A stretch of DNA of 64,000 bases, taken from positions 251,300,858-251,364,857 of the forward strand of contig OY821519.1 in assembly GCA_963682025.1 (NCBI GenBank). The letters run 5' to 3'. This DNA is from Cordilura impudica. Lineage: Eukaryota > Arthropoda > Insecta > Diptera > Scathophagidae. This document shows positions 1 to 10,300 of the stretch, piece after piece (position 1 is the first letter of the stretch; each line of letters opens with the position of its first letter). The position numbers and the translations under genes are program-made. The notes under the pieces were generated by a model. The model had not been told where the DNA came from and did no database searches. It was given only the letters and a program-made list of their open reading frames with translations.

Positions 1-208
1 CGGCTTACTTTTTTCTACTCATAGTTAGATGTAGTATTTTTTTACATAGGAATTTAATGAATGTATGAGTATTGCCGATTTTGAGAGTTGAATTTGGAAA
101 GTAAAAGAATAAGGTTGAGGAAAAACCTTAAATTAAAATTAAATTTAAAATGTAGTTTTTAAGAGTTTAAGTGTAGTCGTTACAATAGAAGGTTGAGGAA
201 AAACCTCT
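1..208 (+). repeat. Fragment of long-LTR family Z
   Basis: This stretch repeats the theme of the middle of the family Z LTR seen at 8090-8110 and 9660-9680: a short block around GGTTGAGGAAAAACC followed by AT-rich DNA with GTAGT-type motifs. It stops exactly where another LTR starts at 209, so it reads as an older family Z copy broken by that insertion. The left end lies outside the window. Assignment rests on short shared blocks, so it is tentative. Confidence 0.45.
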
Positions 209-1237
209 TGTAGCGTAATTGCATTCATAAATTGGACGATAACTTTATTTAGTCACTAATAAATGTTGTTGTCCAAAATATGTGCAATCACAAACATTCG
301 CTAACGCGGAAGTACATTAAAGTTCACTGCCCTTACGTTGTGCATTGAACTATTCATGTATATACAACTGCCGATACAGCGAATGTATTGTGCAATAAAC
401 ATTAACACCATACCACGCAATTGCTGTTGCGTGTTGACTTGATTTCTGCTGTGTTATGAATTCGGAGTATAACACAGAGAAATCAATTAATCATGTGTAT
501 GTATTGTAAGATGCATACTTACGATACATAGGATACAAAAGAGGATGACAAGATTTAATGTGAAAAACAAAACACTTATAAACATGAAAAACAAAACACT
601 TATGAATATGAAAAACAAACCACTCATAAAATTTGACCACCCAAATTTACAAAGTAAAACTGCCATAAACCTTAACTAGTAACATTGAACACCATATGAG
701 TAATGTACTATAAAGGGTGTCATATTATTATAAGCGGCAATGTCAAAACAAATTCAAGATCAACTAACGTATGTTGACAAACACATGTATGGTGTATGGT
801 CATGGGTGTAGTATGATTCATTCATAGGCGACTTTGTATTTGTTAGTATTATTCATTGATGAGCGTCTCTTTTGTATCGTAGTACGTATAGTGAAATTAG
901 TATATAAGCTACTCTAGTTTAAGCAACCAGGTCAATTGTAAATAGAACGTAAAACTAAAAAGTTCTTATGAAAGAACTGACAAAATAAAAAGATAAATAA
1001 AAACACTAAAGAAAATAAAAATATAAATGAAAAGTCTTTTAATGTACAGCACGTAACCAGCACAGTATGTTTTTAAGTATTTTTATTCTCAATCAATAAC
1101 ACTTTGTAAAAACTTTTTAGAATAAGAAGTGATTAAAACAATAAAGAATAATCAATTAATCAATTGACTCCAAACAGAAAAGGTGTATTAATTTTAACTT
1201 ATAATTTTCTTTTAACAAAATATAATTTATCTTTATA
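209..1237 (+). mobile_element. LTR of a tRNA-Arg-primed gypsy-type element (copy A), carrying a solo LTR insert
   Basis: The sequence from TGTAGCGTAATTGC to CTTTATA recurs at 14741-15205 (copy C) and, diverged, at 2283-2757 (copy B). Immediately after it is an exact 18-nt primer-binding site for tRNA-Arg, so 209-1237 is a 5' LTR. Without its 560-bp insert (505-1064) plus one target duplication it is 465 bp, the size of copy C. Drosophila 412 and mdg1 also prime from tRNA-Arg, which supports a gypsy-superfamily assignment. No coding region belonging to this copy is found downstream. Confidence 0.75.
505..1064 (+). mobile_element. Solo LTR (560 bp) with 4-bp target duplication
   Basis: The block starts TGTAAG and ends AGCACA, is flanked by GTAT at 501-504 and 1065-1068, and is absent from the otherwise collinear LTR at 14741-15205. 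This is the footprint of a solo LTR with TG...CA ends and a 4-bp duplication. A TATA-like TATATAAG lies near 900. The parent family is not otherwise in the window. Confidence 0.8.
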
Positions 1238-1664
1238 TGGCGATCCTGCCAGGAGCCTGGAAAAGAATTAAAAAAAAAAGACTTCAATTGACACTGGAAA
1301 AGAATTAAAAAAAAAGACTTCAATTGACACTGGAAAAGAATTAAAAAAAAAAGACTTCAATTGTACGTGCAATTAATCAATTGACTCCAAACAGAAGAGG
1401 TGTATTAATTTTAACTTATAATTTTCTTTTAACAAAATATGATTTATCTTTATATGGCGATCCTGCCAGGAGCCTGGAAAAGAATTAAAAAAAAAAGACT
1501 TCAATTGACACTGGAAAAGAATTAAAAAAAAAGACTTCAATTGACACTGGAAAAGAATTAAAAAAAAAAGACTTCAATTGTACGTGCAATTAATCAATTG
1601 ACTCCAAACAGAAGAGGTGTATTAATTTTAACTTATAATTTTCTTTTAACAAAATATGATTTAT
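1153..1664 (+). repeat. Tandem 217-bp duplication of LTR end plus primer-binding site
   Basis: The last ~85 bp of the LTR, the primer-binding site and the following A-rich leader (GGAAAAGAATTAAAA units) are repeated with a period of 217 bp: CAATTAATCAATTGACTCC starts at 1153, 1370 and 1587. The third unit breaks off before its primer site. Smaller ~28-bp tandem units lie inside each leader. Confidence 0.85.
1238..1255 (+). promoter_or_regulatory. Primer-binding site, tRNA-Arg
   Basis: TGGCGATCCTGCCAGGAG is the exact complement of the 3' terminal 18 nt (with CCA) of a fly-type tRNA-Arg. It starts directly at the LTR end, as a minus-strand primer site must. The same 18-mer recurs at 1455-1472, and a one-mismatch-scale copy follows the LTR at 15206-15223. 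Confidence 0.85.
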
Positions 1665-1960
1665 ACTCTTACAATTAAAAAAATTAATTTAATCTTAGAA
1701 ACTTTAAGAAAAAAAAAACTTTAAATTTTATTGACATGTGAATAAATAAAATTTTGTGTTAATGAATAATATTTCTGTTTGTGCTAAAGAAAACGTTCTG
1801 AGCAAAATGTAAATTTAAAAACGAACAAATATATTTTGTAAAATTAATTCTTTAATACTTAAATTAAGTTTCGTTGAGTGTTGAATGTAATCGATTAATT
1901 TGTTGAAAATCGAAAACGCAAGAAAGATAAGCAAAAAAAAAATAGACGTGTTTCTTGAAA

Positions 1961-2822
1961 ATGGCGCAACCGACGCCCGATCAAAATTTTTATCATCCAC
2001 ACCCACATCCACACGCTCATCTGCATCCACAGTTGCAATTGCCGCCACAGTTTCGGAATCCATTTGATTTGCTTTTTGTCGAACGTACTGGTGCAATCAA
2101 CTATAATTACATACAACCATATGGCGGTAATGTTTACTTTATTATTAAAAAAACTTTCCAGAAATATAACGAAAATTTGTCTATATATAAATTTAAACTA
2201 AAAAAAAAAATTTTTTTTTTTTCAGCACGTGCGACCGCAAAGGCTCAGGGAAATGGAAGCGGAAGTTCCACCCAAACCGTACTGTAGCATAATTGCATTC
2301 ATAAGGTGCACGATAACTTTATTTAGTCACTACTAAATAAAGTTGTCCAAAATATGTGCAATTACAAAACATTCGCTGACACGGAACTACATTAAAGTTC
2401 AATGCCCATACGCTGTGCATTGAACTATACAATTGCCGATACAGCGAATGTTTTGAGTTATAAACATTAGCACCATACCACGAAATTGTTGTTGGTTGTT
2501 TTCGTGATTTCTGCTGTGTTATGCTTTCGGAGTATAACACAGAGAAAACAAATAAACCTACATGTATGTATGTATGTATATTTTGTTTATTCTGGTTTTA
2601 TATTATTATTAATATAAAAAGAAATAAAAACATAATAAAGAGAAGCATTTTATTCATTATTCATTGGATTGTAACAAGTAAACAATCACATTAAAAAAGT
2701 GTGTGTTTTAATTAAATAGAAGTTTGAAAACATTTTAATATCCTTTTACTTTTTACAGTACCATTACAGGTATCATGGTAGAGAGGGCTTAAGGGCCATA
2801 ACATCCAGTCCCCAATCCCAAG
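1961..2822 (+). pseudogene. Spliced-looking two-exon module of unknown identity, split by a solo LTR
   Basis: A reading frame starts at an ATG in good context (AAAATGG, 1961) and encodes a His/Pro-rich segment (HPHPHPHAHLHPQLQLPP) then LLFVERTGAINYNYIQPYG. A splice-donor-like G|GTAATG follows at 2126/2127. After 99 bp with a long T-run, a TTTTTCAG acceptor (to 2225) opens a second exon in which the HVRPQRLREMEAEVPPKPY frame runs without a stop, across the solo LTR, to a perfect CAAG|GTAAGT donor at 2822/2823. The phases do not simply agree: exon 1 ends one base into a codon while the longest exon 2 frame starts at codon position one. The joined structure is therefore unproven. I do not recognise the protein; a captured or original host exon is the best guess. 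Confidence 0.4.
2283..2757 (+). mobile_element. Solo LTR (copy B) of the tRNA-Arg-primed family
   Basis: It is diverged but collinear with the LTR at 209, starts TGTAGC, ends TTTTTACA, and is bracketed by GTAC at 2279-2282 and 2758-2761. Removing it and one GTAC restores the CCGTACCATTACA sequence found in the other copies of the neighbouring module, so it is a clean 475-bp solo LTR. Confidence 0.85.
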
Positions 2823-2884
2823 GTAAGTATGGCCATCCATCCATTTAGCGACCTTTTTTTTTTGACAGTTTATTAAAAATCGCA

Positions 2885-3029
2885 CGAGAAAATCTGTAGT
2901 GCGGTTTCCCTGGGTCCTAACAAGATCCCACCCCTCCGGCGAGCTAGGCCCCCTGCCAGCACGTGCGACCCGTTAAGGCTCAGGGAAACGGAAGCGGAAA
3001 ATTCCACCACCACCGTACCATTACAATAG
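2885..3029 (+). repeat. Family Z LTR 3' end / exon-like module
   Basis: GTAGTGCGGTTTCCCTGGG, then GGCGAGCTAGGCCCC, a CCAG acceptor-like site and CACGTGCGACC...CATTACA are shared with 8880-9010, 10175-10307 and 23625-23766. In those copies this is the last ~130 bp of the family Z LTR. Here it abuts the endonuclease fragment that follows. Confidence 0.65.
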
Positions 3030-3210
3030 TAGGAACGTCAATGGAGTTTAATCCTTTTTTCCGACCCCTTTATCAAATAGACGGTGACTGGTACTTCCCT
3101 TCAGAGACAGCACTCATACCGACAAATATGATCCGAGATGCCGAAAGGACAGCGCACCAACTAGTGCTGTGCTGTTACGTCAATGCATACCATCCGATCT
3201 GGGGATGGTA
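3030..3210 (+). pseudogene. Endonuclease fragment of a non-LTR retrotransposon (R1/I-type)
   Basis: The frame encodes FRPLYQIDGDWYFPSETAL and ends CCYVNAYHPIWG. The last part matches the DxNAHHxxWG-type metal/catalytic motif of APE-like endonucleases in the R1/I/Jockey group, with the expected Asp replaced by Tyr in this copy. Only ~60 codons remain. A second copy lies at 14555-14740, where the motif reads CCDVNAYHPIWG. Confidence 0.6.
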
Positions 3211-4125
3211 AGTACCTTGTACAGTGAATATATATTTTTTGATGATATAAGCAGCCATAATATCGAATGATGAGATTTATAGACTAACTCTTGCAATAAA
3301 CAGAAATCAGCTGTTAAGCGGATCAAACCAAAAACAATCTAAATAAATTTCGAAGATATATGGAAGCACAAGAAAGCATTTTTAACATTTTTGAATTTCT
3401 CCATAATATATTTCAATATTTTAACTTTCACGAGAAATTAAAATTAACCCGTGTCCGTGTGCGACATAGTAGACCACCCGGTAAACACTGATGCAAGCGT
3501 TTTGGGTAATTAGCGCAAGTGTTTAACATATGTGTGTCACAAGGTCGCTCACAATGCTGCCGAAGCACCAATAATTTTAAGAGAATAATCTAGTATAATT
3601 CTAGTTGGTAATTTTAGTATATAAGTAGCAAATATTCTAGTTTTAGACCATTATTATTTTAGTCGTAATTCAAACAACATCGAAAGGTTCCAAAATATAT
3701 ATCAATTGTAAAATAAAGATTAAAATCTAGAAAAAAAGAACAGTATGGTGTTTCAATCTGCCTACGCATAGAAGAAATCAGCACCGACACACATAACCAC
3801 CACTTTCCCATAACCAACACCCAATCATCACAGTATATCTCAAGATGTGATCGCTTATTATCTATGGAAACTGAAATATAAAGAACTAGAAGTTAGCCGA
3901 ACACCAAATGATTATATCTTAAGTAGTGGAATAAATAGTGATGGGTGGGAATTGAAAGTGTAGAATTCAACATGAATGGCACTTCTTTCACTGCCGATTT
4001 AATAATACTAATACTTTCTGGTCTACTTTTCTGGTAAACCACATAGTTCGAATCAGGGAACAGTTGCTCAACTGTATCATCGTATTGCTACATAACATAC
4101 GGAGGTCGTCGTTGGATTAGAAACT
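3211..4125 (+). other. Non-coding stretch with an LTR-like promoter segment
   Basis: No open gene was found. A short block near 3278-3330 (TAGACTAACTCTTGCAATAA, GTTAAGCGGATC) recurs at 63598-63645. From about 3440 to 3780 the sequence has LTR-like parts: a TATATAAG box near 3619 and an AATAAA signal near 3714. No matching second LTR is in the window. The rest is decayed. Confidence 0.35.
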
Positions 4126-4539
4126 GTGTTCTATTCCTACACGAATGGCGAGACGGAATTTGAATTGGCCAAAAGAAGTACATCTCTCTATTGCAACTAC
4201 ATTAGAGTAGAACAAACAGAGCACCCGCAGATTTTTATGCAAGAAGGAAATTCTGCAACTATTTTTGATACAGTAAATGTAACCATAAAAACTGCTAACA
4301 TTGACATGACAACTTATATCAACTCTAATGCTAAGATCAGGTTACACATTTGTACAGGGCTTTTCGATTGGATAACTGCAATTTAGAGGCTGAACAAATG
4401 CATCAATTACTTGCAACAACATTCGTATCTCCGGCACAGTTTGCGTATAACTATTATACGCAGCCTGGTTATACATCTAAAGTTGCTATCAAGAAATCTC
4501 TGTATCATACAACAATGCATCCAATTATATACAACCAAG
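4126..4539 (+). pseudogene. Unidentified decayed ORF, frameshifted and cut by an LTR element
   Basis: One frame runs from 4126 to 4386 (YTNGETEFELAKRSTSLY near its start). A second frame continues the likely protein from about 4350 (ATTFVSPAQFAYNYYTQPGY) up to the LTR insertion at 4540, so a frameshift sits around 4350-4386. Beyond the inserted element the frame resumes for a few codons at 14533. I do not recognise the family. It could be part of the same retroelement as the endonuclease scrap at 14555. Confidence 0.35.
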
Positions 4540-5152
4540 TGTAGAGATCCACCAAATGAATTTCTGTTGCTAACAAAAAAAACTTAAATTCAAAATAACA
4601 TGTATGAAATATAAATCCAAAAAAATTGATGGCACACTTTGTTGCTACTCAAATACAATGTTTAGCTTAAATACAATGTTTAGCCTTTAATTACCAAAAG
4701 TGAAAAATGACACTTTTCATGAAGGCCACTCATTGTTTCTTTTTTTTTTCAAGTTCAAGTATAAATTTTGTTTACACAATCTTCATTAATAAACACATTT
4801 TTTTTATTTAAATATTTTTTTTTGAACTTATTTTTTTGTTTTACATTTATTGATTTGATTTTATTTGAATTTGATTTTTATTTTTATGTATGTATAAGTA
4901 AGTAATTAAAATTGTAAATAATAAAAACCAAAAACATTAAGTGCTGAATTAGCACAAAAATAATATAAAATAAAGACCACTGTTAGAGAACAGAATGATT
5001 GGTGCTCTGACAGTTGGTAGGCAAACTTGCCCTAACTAAAAAAAAAAATTGTTTGATTTCAAAAGGATTAAACACTAAAACTGGTCGGCAGGTTTGCCCC
5101 AGAATTAGTTTGAAAAATTAACCAACATAAATTCTACCATAAAAATATTATA
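4540..5152 (+). repeat. 5' LTR of the 412/mdg1-like element
   Basis: This 613-bp repeat starts TGTAGAGATCC and ends ATATTATA, directly before TGGCGATCCT. Differences from the 3' LTR are one T/C in the T-rich centre (near 4809), one A/G near 4985 and one C/T near 5126. An AATAAAGACC-like AT-rich polyadenylation area lies near 4970. Confidence 0.95.
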
Positions 5153-5162
5153 TGGCGATCCT
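5153..5162 (+). promoter_or_regulatory. Primer-binding site of the 412/mdg1-like element
   Basis: TGGCGATCCT immediately follows the LTR and matches the complement of the last 10 nt of tRNA-Arg (AGGATCGCCA). The match then breaks (TATCCTGCG). A different arginine isoacceptor or a short primer match are both possible. Confidence 0.6.
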
Positions 5163-5324
5163 TATCCTGCGTATCCTGGAACTCTGATGACTATTTGGTG
5201 AAAAAAAAAAATTTTACATCCTATCCAGAAAATTTTATTTTGAAAACTATCCGAAGTATCATGATTGGAACACAGCTGAACATTTTGACATTCCACTACA
5301 GCAGACTACTAAAGAAGAAATCTT

Positions 5325-5735
5325 ATGGAAGGTCCAAAGGCACTCACCAAGTACGAATACTACAACAGATTGGCGCGCAATAAAGAAACTCATCTGACGG
5401 CTATACCCAAAGAGAACTTGAAACTTAAAACTAGAGGCGGCTATAAAAAGAGGCTTAGAGTGGAGAAGGCAAAGCTAAAAGCAATCCAGAGGGCATCAAA
5501 CAACAAAACTGGTGGAAATTACTTTTCAAGAGCATTGGCAGCTGAGCAAACCATAAGTCTATTAAAAACCGAGCTCAAAGCAAAACAACACGAAAGAAGC
5601 GAAAAAATTTGGCATAAAATAGAAGAAACAAAAAAATTTGCATATGGGGAACTGGTGGAGCAGCGACAAAAAAGAGGAGGTCATAATCAACCAAACTGCA
5701 GCCAACAACAACAGCAACAGCATTTTGGACAATAA
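5325..5735 (+). CDS. Leader ORF, basic coiled-coil-like protein
   Basis: The 136-codon ORF starts at the first good ATG after the 5' LTR and lies in the leader of the retrotransposon, before Gag. The product is Lys/Arg-rich and mostly helical in look (KKRLRVEKAKLKAIQRASNN, then AAEQTISLLKTELKAKQHER) and ends in a Gln run. The 412 and mdg1 elements are known to carry small leader ORFs of unknown function. I see no catalytic motif. The stop overlaps a second ORF in another frame. Confidence 0.5.
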   Translation: MEGPKALTKYEYYNRLARNKETHLTAIPKENLKLKTRGGYKKRLRVEKAKLKAIQRASNNKTGGNYFSRALAAEQTISLLKTELKAKQHERSEKIWHKIEETKKFAYGELVEQRQKRGGHNQPNCSQQQQQQHFGQ

Positions 5736-5865
5736 GATAATAACACAAGATGTAATTTTTTTATTCATTATATTTATTGCACTCCTATATTTTTTCAACA
5801 AAATAAATAAATACTACAAAGCTTATTTACATAAGCACCTTAATAGGAGCAGGGAAATAGTATAA
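5638..5865 (+). CDS. Small overlapping leader ORF with one transmembrane segment
   Basis: This frame overlaps the end of the preceding ORF and runs on to 5865. After a polar stretch it encodes VIFLFIIFIALLYFF, a strong single membrane segment, followed by a basic tail. It has no in-frame ATG at the very start (TTG first, ATG at 5641), so translation could depend on the upstream ORF by frameshift or reinitiation. Its role is unknown. Confidence 0.35.
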   Translation: MHMGNWWSSDKKEEVIINQTAANNNSNSILDNKIITQDVIFLFIIFIALLYFFNKINKYYKAYLHKHLNRSREIV

Positions 5866-6014
5866 AAAAAAAAAAAAAAAAAAAATTTAAATCTTTTAAC
5901 TCATAATATTTCACTAAGAATTACATATGTTTAATTAAAATAATAAATTAATTAATAAATCTTAAAACAAAATTTTTTATATACAAAAGTTAAAATATAT
6001 AAAATAGTACACTT

Positions 6015-7310
6015 ATGGAAAAATTTGAAAAAATTGTAAGGACTCTGTCAAGTGTATTAGAAAATTTTAAAAAACAAGGTACAAAGAAATACAAACTAGA
6101 TACAGTTTTACAGAAACTAAAAGAGGTAGAACAGTTAAAAACACAATTTGAGGCATTAGAAGAATCACCTGACATTGACTATATACAACTGACGACACTT
6201 AAAACAAAATTTCAAAAATTGTACACGGAAATAAGAACCAAATTAGAAGAACAGAAAGAAACAGAAAGTAACGAACATAGTAATTCAAGCAATACGCAAA
6301 ACGTAACAAAAACCATGGCGGAATTTGACATAATTACTAGTTTAAAAGTAGTCCCAGAATTCACTGGAAACTACAAGGAGCTAAATTCATTTTTAAAAAT
6401 CACTGAGCTCATGTATAATAACTTGAGTGAAAATGCAAAAAAAACTTTGATAGAATTCATAAGAGAGGTAAAATTACACAATAAGGTTAAAACAGCAATT
6501 GGAATACTGGAACCAATTGATAATTTTGACAAACTGAAATATGAGCTAACAAGGTTATACAAAAGTCCTTTGACAATTCCAGAAATTTATTCAAAACTCA
6601 ATGGTTACACACAGAGAAACCAAAATGTCACCACATTCAGTGACAATATATTAAACTTAATATCCGAATTAAACTTGTTACAAATTTCACAACTGGAAGG
6701 AACAGTGACAACAGAACGGAAAGACGATATAGTCAGAACAAATCAAAACTATAGTTTGACCATTTTTAAGAACAATCTGAACGATACCTTAAAACAGGCA
6801 ATTTGTATAGCACAGCCCAAAACGCTGAACGAAGCAATAAGTATTGCAAAGGAACTAGAGAAGACTAATTGTACCTCAGGACAATTAATGTATTATCAAC
6901 AAAACAATTTTAGACAAACCAATTTTAGAGGACGAAATAACCACAGAGCCTTTGGCAATAATAATAACCGTGAAAACCATAACAACAATAACAATCGTTC
7001 TTTAAACAACAATGGAAAATATGAAAATTTTTCGAGACAAAATTTTAAACGTGGAAACAATTTAGGAAATTTTCGTAAAAATAATAATTACAGTGGACAA
7101 AACAATAACCGTGGGAACAATAACTACTATTCCGGAAACAATGGCAATCGCGGAAATTACAATAACAATCGAGGACAAAATAATTATCGTGGAAATAACA
7201 ATTATCGTAGTAACCAACATAATAATTACAGTACAAATAATAACAATAATAGAATTCGAGTCATTCAAGAGGGAAACGAGTTGGCCCCGGAGGAAGGACA
7301 TGCGGACTAG
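6015..7310 (+). CDS. gag: Gag of the 412/mdg1-like element
   Basis: This intact 431-codon Gag forms the particle and binds the element RNA. The N-terminal ~100 residues are Lys/Glu-rich and helical. The capsid-like part follows (FDIITSLKVVPEFTGNYKEL through AICIAQPKTLNEAISIAKEL). The last ~120 residues are Asn/Arg/Gly repeats (RGNNNYRSNQHNN type) in place of CCHC knuckles, as in 412/mdg1 Gags. Pol overlaps the 3' end in the -1 frame, so a -1 ribosomal frameshift before 7310 is expected. Confidence 0.85.
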   Translation: MEKFEKIVRTLSSVLENFKKQGTKKYKLDTVLQKLKEVEQLKTQFEALEESPDIDYIQLTTLKTKFQKLYTEIRTKLEEQKETESNEHSNSSNTQNVTKTMAEFDIITSLKVVPEFTGNYKELNSFLKITELMYNNLSENAKKTLIEFIREVKLHNKVKTAIGILEPIDNFDKLKYELTRLYKSPLTIPEIYSKLNGYTQRNQNVTTFSDNILNLISELNLLQISQLEGTVTTERKDDIVRTNQNYSLTIFKNNLNDTLKQAICIAQPKTLNEAISIAKELEKTNCTSGQLMYYQQNNFRQTNFRGRNNHRAFGNNNNRENHNNNNNRSLNNNGKYENFSRQNFKRGNNLGNFRKNNNYSGQNNNRGNNNYYSGNNGNRGNYNNNRGQNNYRGNNNYRSNQHNNYSTNNNNNRIRVIQEGNELAPEEGHAD

Positions 7311-10300
7311 AGTCAATCCCCGGGTATCCAAGAATAAAAATTTATAGAATTCCAAATAATGCAACAAATATAATTTCTCTAAGATGTAAAGATGCTAATA
7401 GGAATCTTACCTTTATAGTAGACACAGGTGCGGACGTGTCAGTAATAAAAACAAAAAATCTCAATGGTGATTTGTATTTTAACAATCAAGAAAAATGCAA
7501 ACTTACAGGCATATCGGACGAAATAATTTATTCACAGGGTGTAATTGATTTAAATTTGGATTTGGGTGAAAATTCGTACATTCAAAATTTTAATATCGTT
7601 GATAGCAAATTGTGACGGTGACCTTTTTTTGCTCTGCACTGTATCAGAAGAATTTCTGGTACAGGCAGAATAAGAAAGAAGAAAAAAATAATAACCTTGA
7701 TCTTGAAATTATTTTCAAGTTCAAGTATGTACATATAAACAACACCTTATATGTTAATAGGTTGATGGCATTTTTTTTAGCAAACTGATGTATGGCGTTT
7801 TGTTCTCTTCATTTTGTTGTATTAAATCATGAACACATTCATATGCAATCATGCTGGTCAAACCAAGTATTTTCTTGTATTGATCTCACTTGCTCTCATA
7901 GTCATATATGAGTGGGAGTGTTATAAATACTAGAGAATATTATGAATGCATATGAATGTTCTCAATGAATTGGTGGTGATTTTGTTTTTTAATAAACAGG
8001 TTTTTATCTGCAGATGAATGAATGAAGATGAGAAGGTTTAATGTAGTAAAGTTAAATTTAAATCGAGGAGTTGAATTTTGTTTGTTGAAACGTAAAGGTT
8101 GAGGAAAAACCTCTATTACATTAAATAATAATTTTAAGAAATTTTTAAGCAAAAATTAGTGTAGTAAAATAAAGTAATGTAAAGATAAAATTAAGGATAA
8201 GACATAGTGTAATAAAATAAAGTTAATTTTGAGAAAATTATTAATGTTAAGACTTAAGAAATTTAAAATTTTGAAAGATTGAAATAATTAAATTTTGAAA
8301 TTTGAACTAATTTTGAAAATTTGAAATTAAATAATTTTAACCCATTGGTGAGAAAAAAACCAGGAAATTTAATAAACTGTAAAGGAAAAACTTATATCAC
8401 CCTAAAACGGTAAACGGTGAATGAAAAAAAAAAGTATTGAAACCTGAAATAAAACGCTGAAAATGTTGTAAACTGTACCTTGTACATAGAAACATCAAAA
8501 GAAAGAATTTATAATTTTGTAAACAGTTATGAAAAAAGAAAAATAACTAAAATTCGAAATAAGAAAGAAAGGTGACAATAGAAAAAAAAAAACTAAACCT
8601 GATATTTGCATAAAAAACTTAACTATGGCCAACTTTTTCCAATGGCATAGTGCGAGACACAACCACGGCGTCCGGCGGCAGCAGCTTCATCGGTACCTCA
8701 TCGGAATGCAACACCAGCGATATGGCGATATGAAAGTTGTGCAAAAATTAAAAGTGAGCTAATATTAAAATTGTTCTACTATTAAAATTTTTTCTATTAT
8801 TAAAAATTTTTTATTAAAATTAAAAAATTTTCCTAAAAATTAAAAATTTTCCTAAAAATTAAAAATTGTCCTAAAATTAAGTAGTGCGGTTTCCCTGGGC
8901 CTGAGCAAGACCCCACCCATCCGGCGAGCTAGGCCCCTACGCCAGCACGTGCGACCAGCAAATGCTCAAGGAAACGGAAGCGGATATTCCACCAACGCCG
9001 CACCATTACAAAATTCTAACGTTATTTTGTTAAACTGTGAACTATTGCCTATTCCAGAGGTACTTTAACACATAAAAAATAAAAAGCATCTATTTGAACT
9101 TGAATTTACGCAATAAGTGGTGAAAGTGACTTTACTAAGAAATGTTCCGTTATCGAAAAATATTCGGCAAATATAATCGGTGACCTTTTTTTGCTCTGCA
9201 CTGTATCAGAAGAATTTCTGGTACAGGCAGAATAAGAAAGAAGAAAAAAATAATAACCTTGATCTTGAAATTATTTTCAAGTTCAAGTATGTACATATAA
9301 ACAACACCTTATATGTTAATAGGTTGATGGCATTTTTTTTAGCAAACTGATGTATGGCGTTTTGTTCTCTTCATTTTGTTGTATTAAATCATGAACACAT
9401 TCATATGCAATCATGCTGGTCAAACCACGTATTTTCTTGTATTGATCTCACTTGCTCTCATAGTCATATATGAGTGTGAGTGTTATAAATACTAGAGAAT
9501 ATTATGAATGCATATGAATGTTCTCATTGAATTGGTGGTTACTTTATTTTTTTTAATAAACAGGTTTTTATCTGAAGATGAATGAATGAAGATGAGAAGG
9601 CTAAGCTAATGTAATAAAGTAAAAAATTGAAATGGGGGAGTTGAATTTTGATTTTTGAATAAGAAGGTTGCGGAAAAACCTTATAACAAAATTAACATTA
9701 AGTTCTAAAATAAGTGTTTAGAGAAATTTAAGTTTAAAAAAAAAATAATTTAAGTTTAATAAAAAAAAAATGAAAGTTTAAGAAAATTAAAGATTAAGAA
9801 AATTAAATATTTAACAAACCTTAAAACTAAATTATAATATAGAGTTTAGAAATTGAAAATAAAAGTAAAGTTTAAAACAATAAAATTTTAACAATTAAAA
9901 ATGTCAATCTCATGTAAGTTAATATTGCCCAAATTACACCTTAAAAATGAAGGTTAAATAAATAATTTTTGTCAAACCAATGTAGAAAAGCCAAAACCAA
10001 ACAATTTTATCATTTAAGTGGGTTACCACCCAAATTAGATGGACCCGTGGTAACATGGTAGGGAGGGCAAAAAGGGGCATAACAGCTAGTCCCCACCGGA
10101 AGGTGAGTATGGCCATCCATCCATTTCGCGACAGGTAGTTTTTTCAGTTTTTTTGTAAATCGCACGTGAATTATCTGTAGTGCGGCTTCCCTGGGCCTGA
10201 GCAAGATCCCACCCATCCGGCGAGCTAGGCCCCTACGCCAGCACGTGCGACCAGCAAAGGCTCAGGGAAACGGAAGCGGATCTTCCAACCAACGCCGTAC

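Noticed and set aside
7045..7367. Minus-strand Cys/Tyr- and Ile/Val-rich frames opposite Gag
   Set aside because: They mirror the Asn-codon repeats of the Gag tail and have no independent motif.
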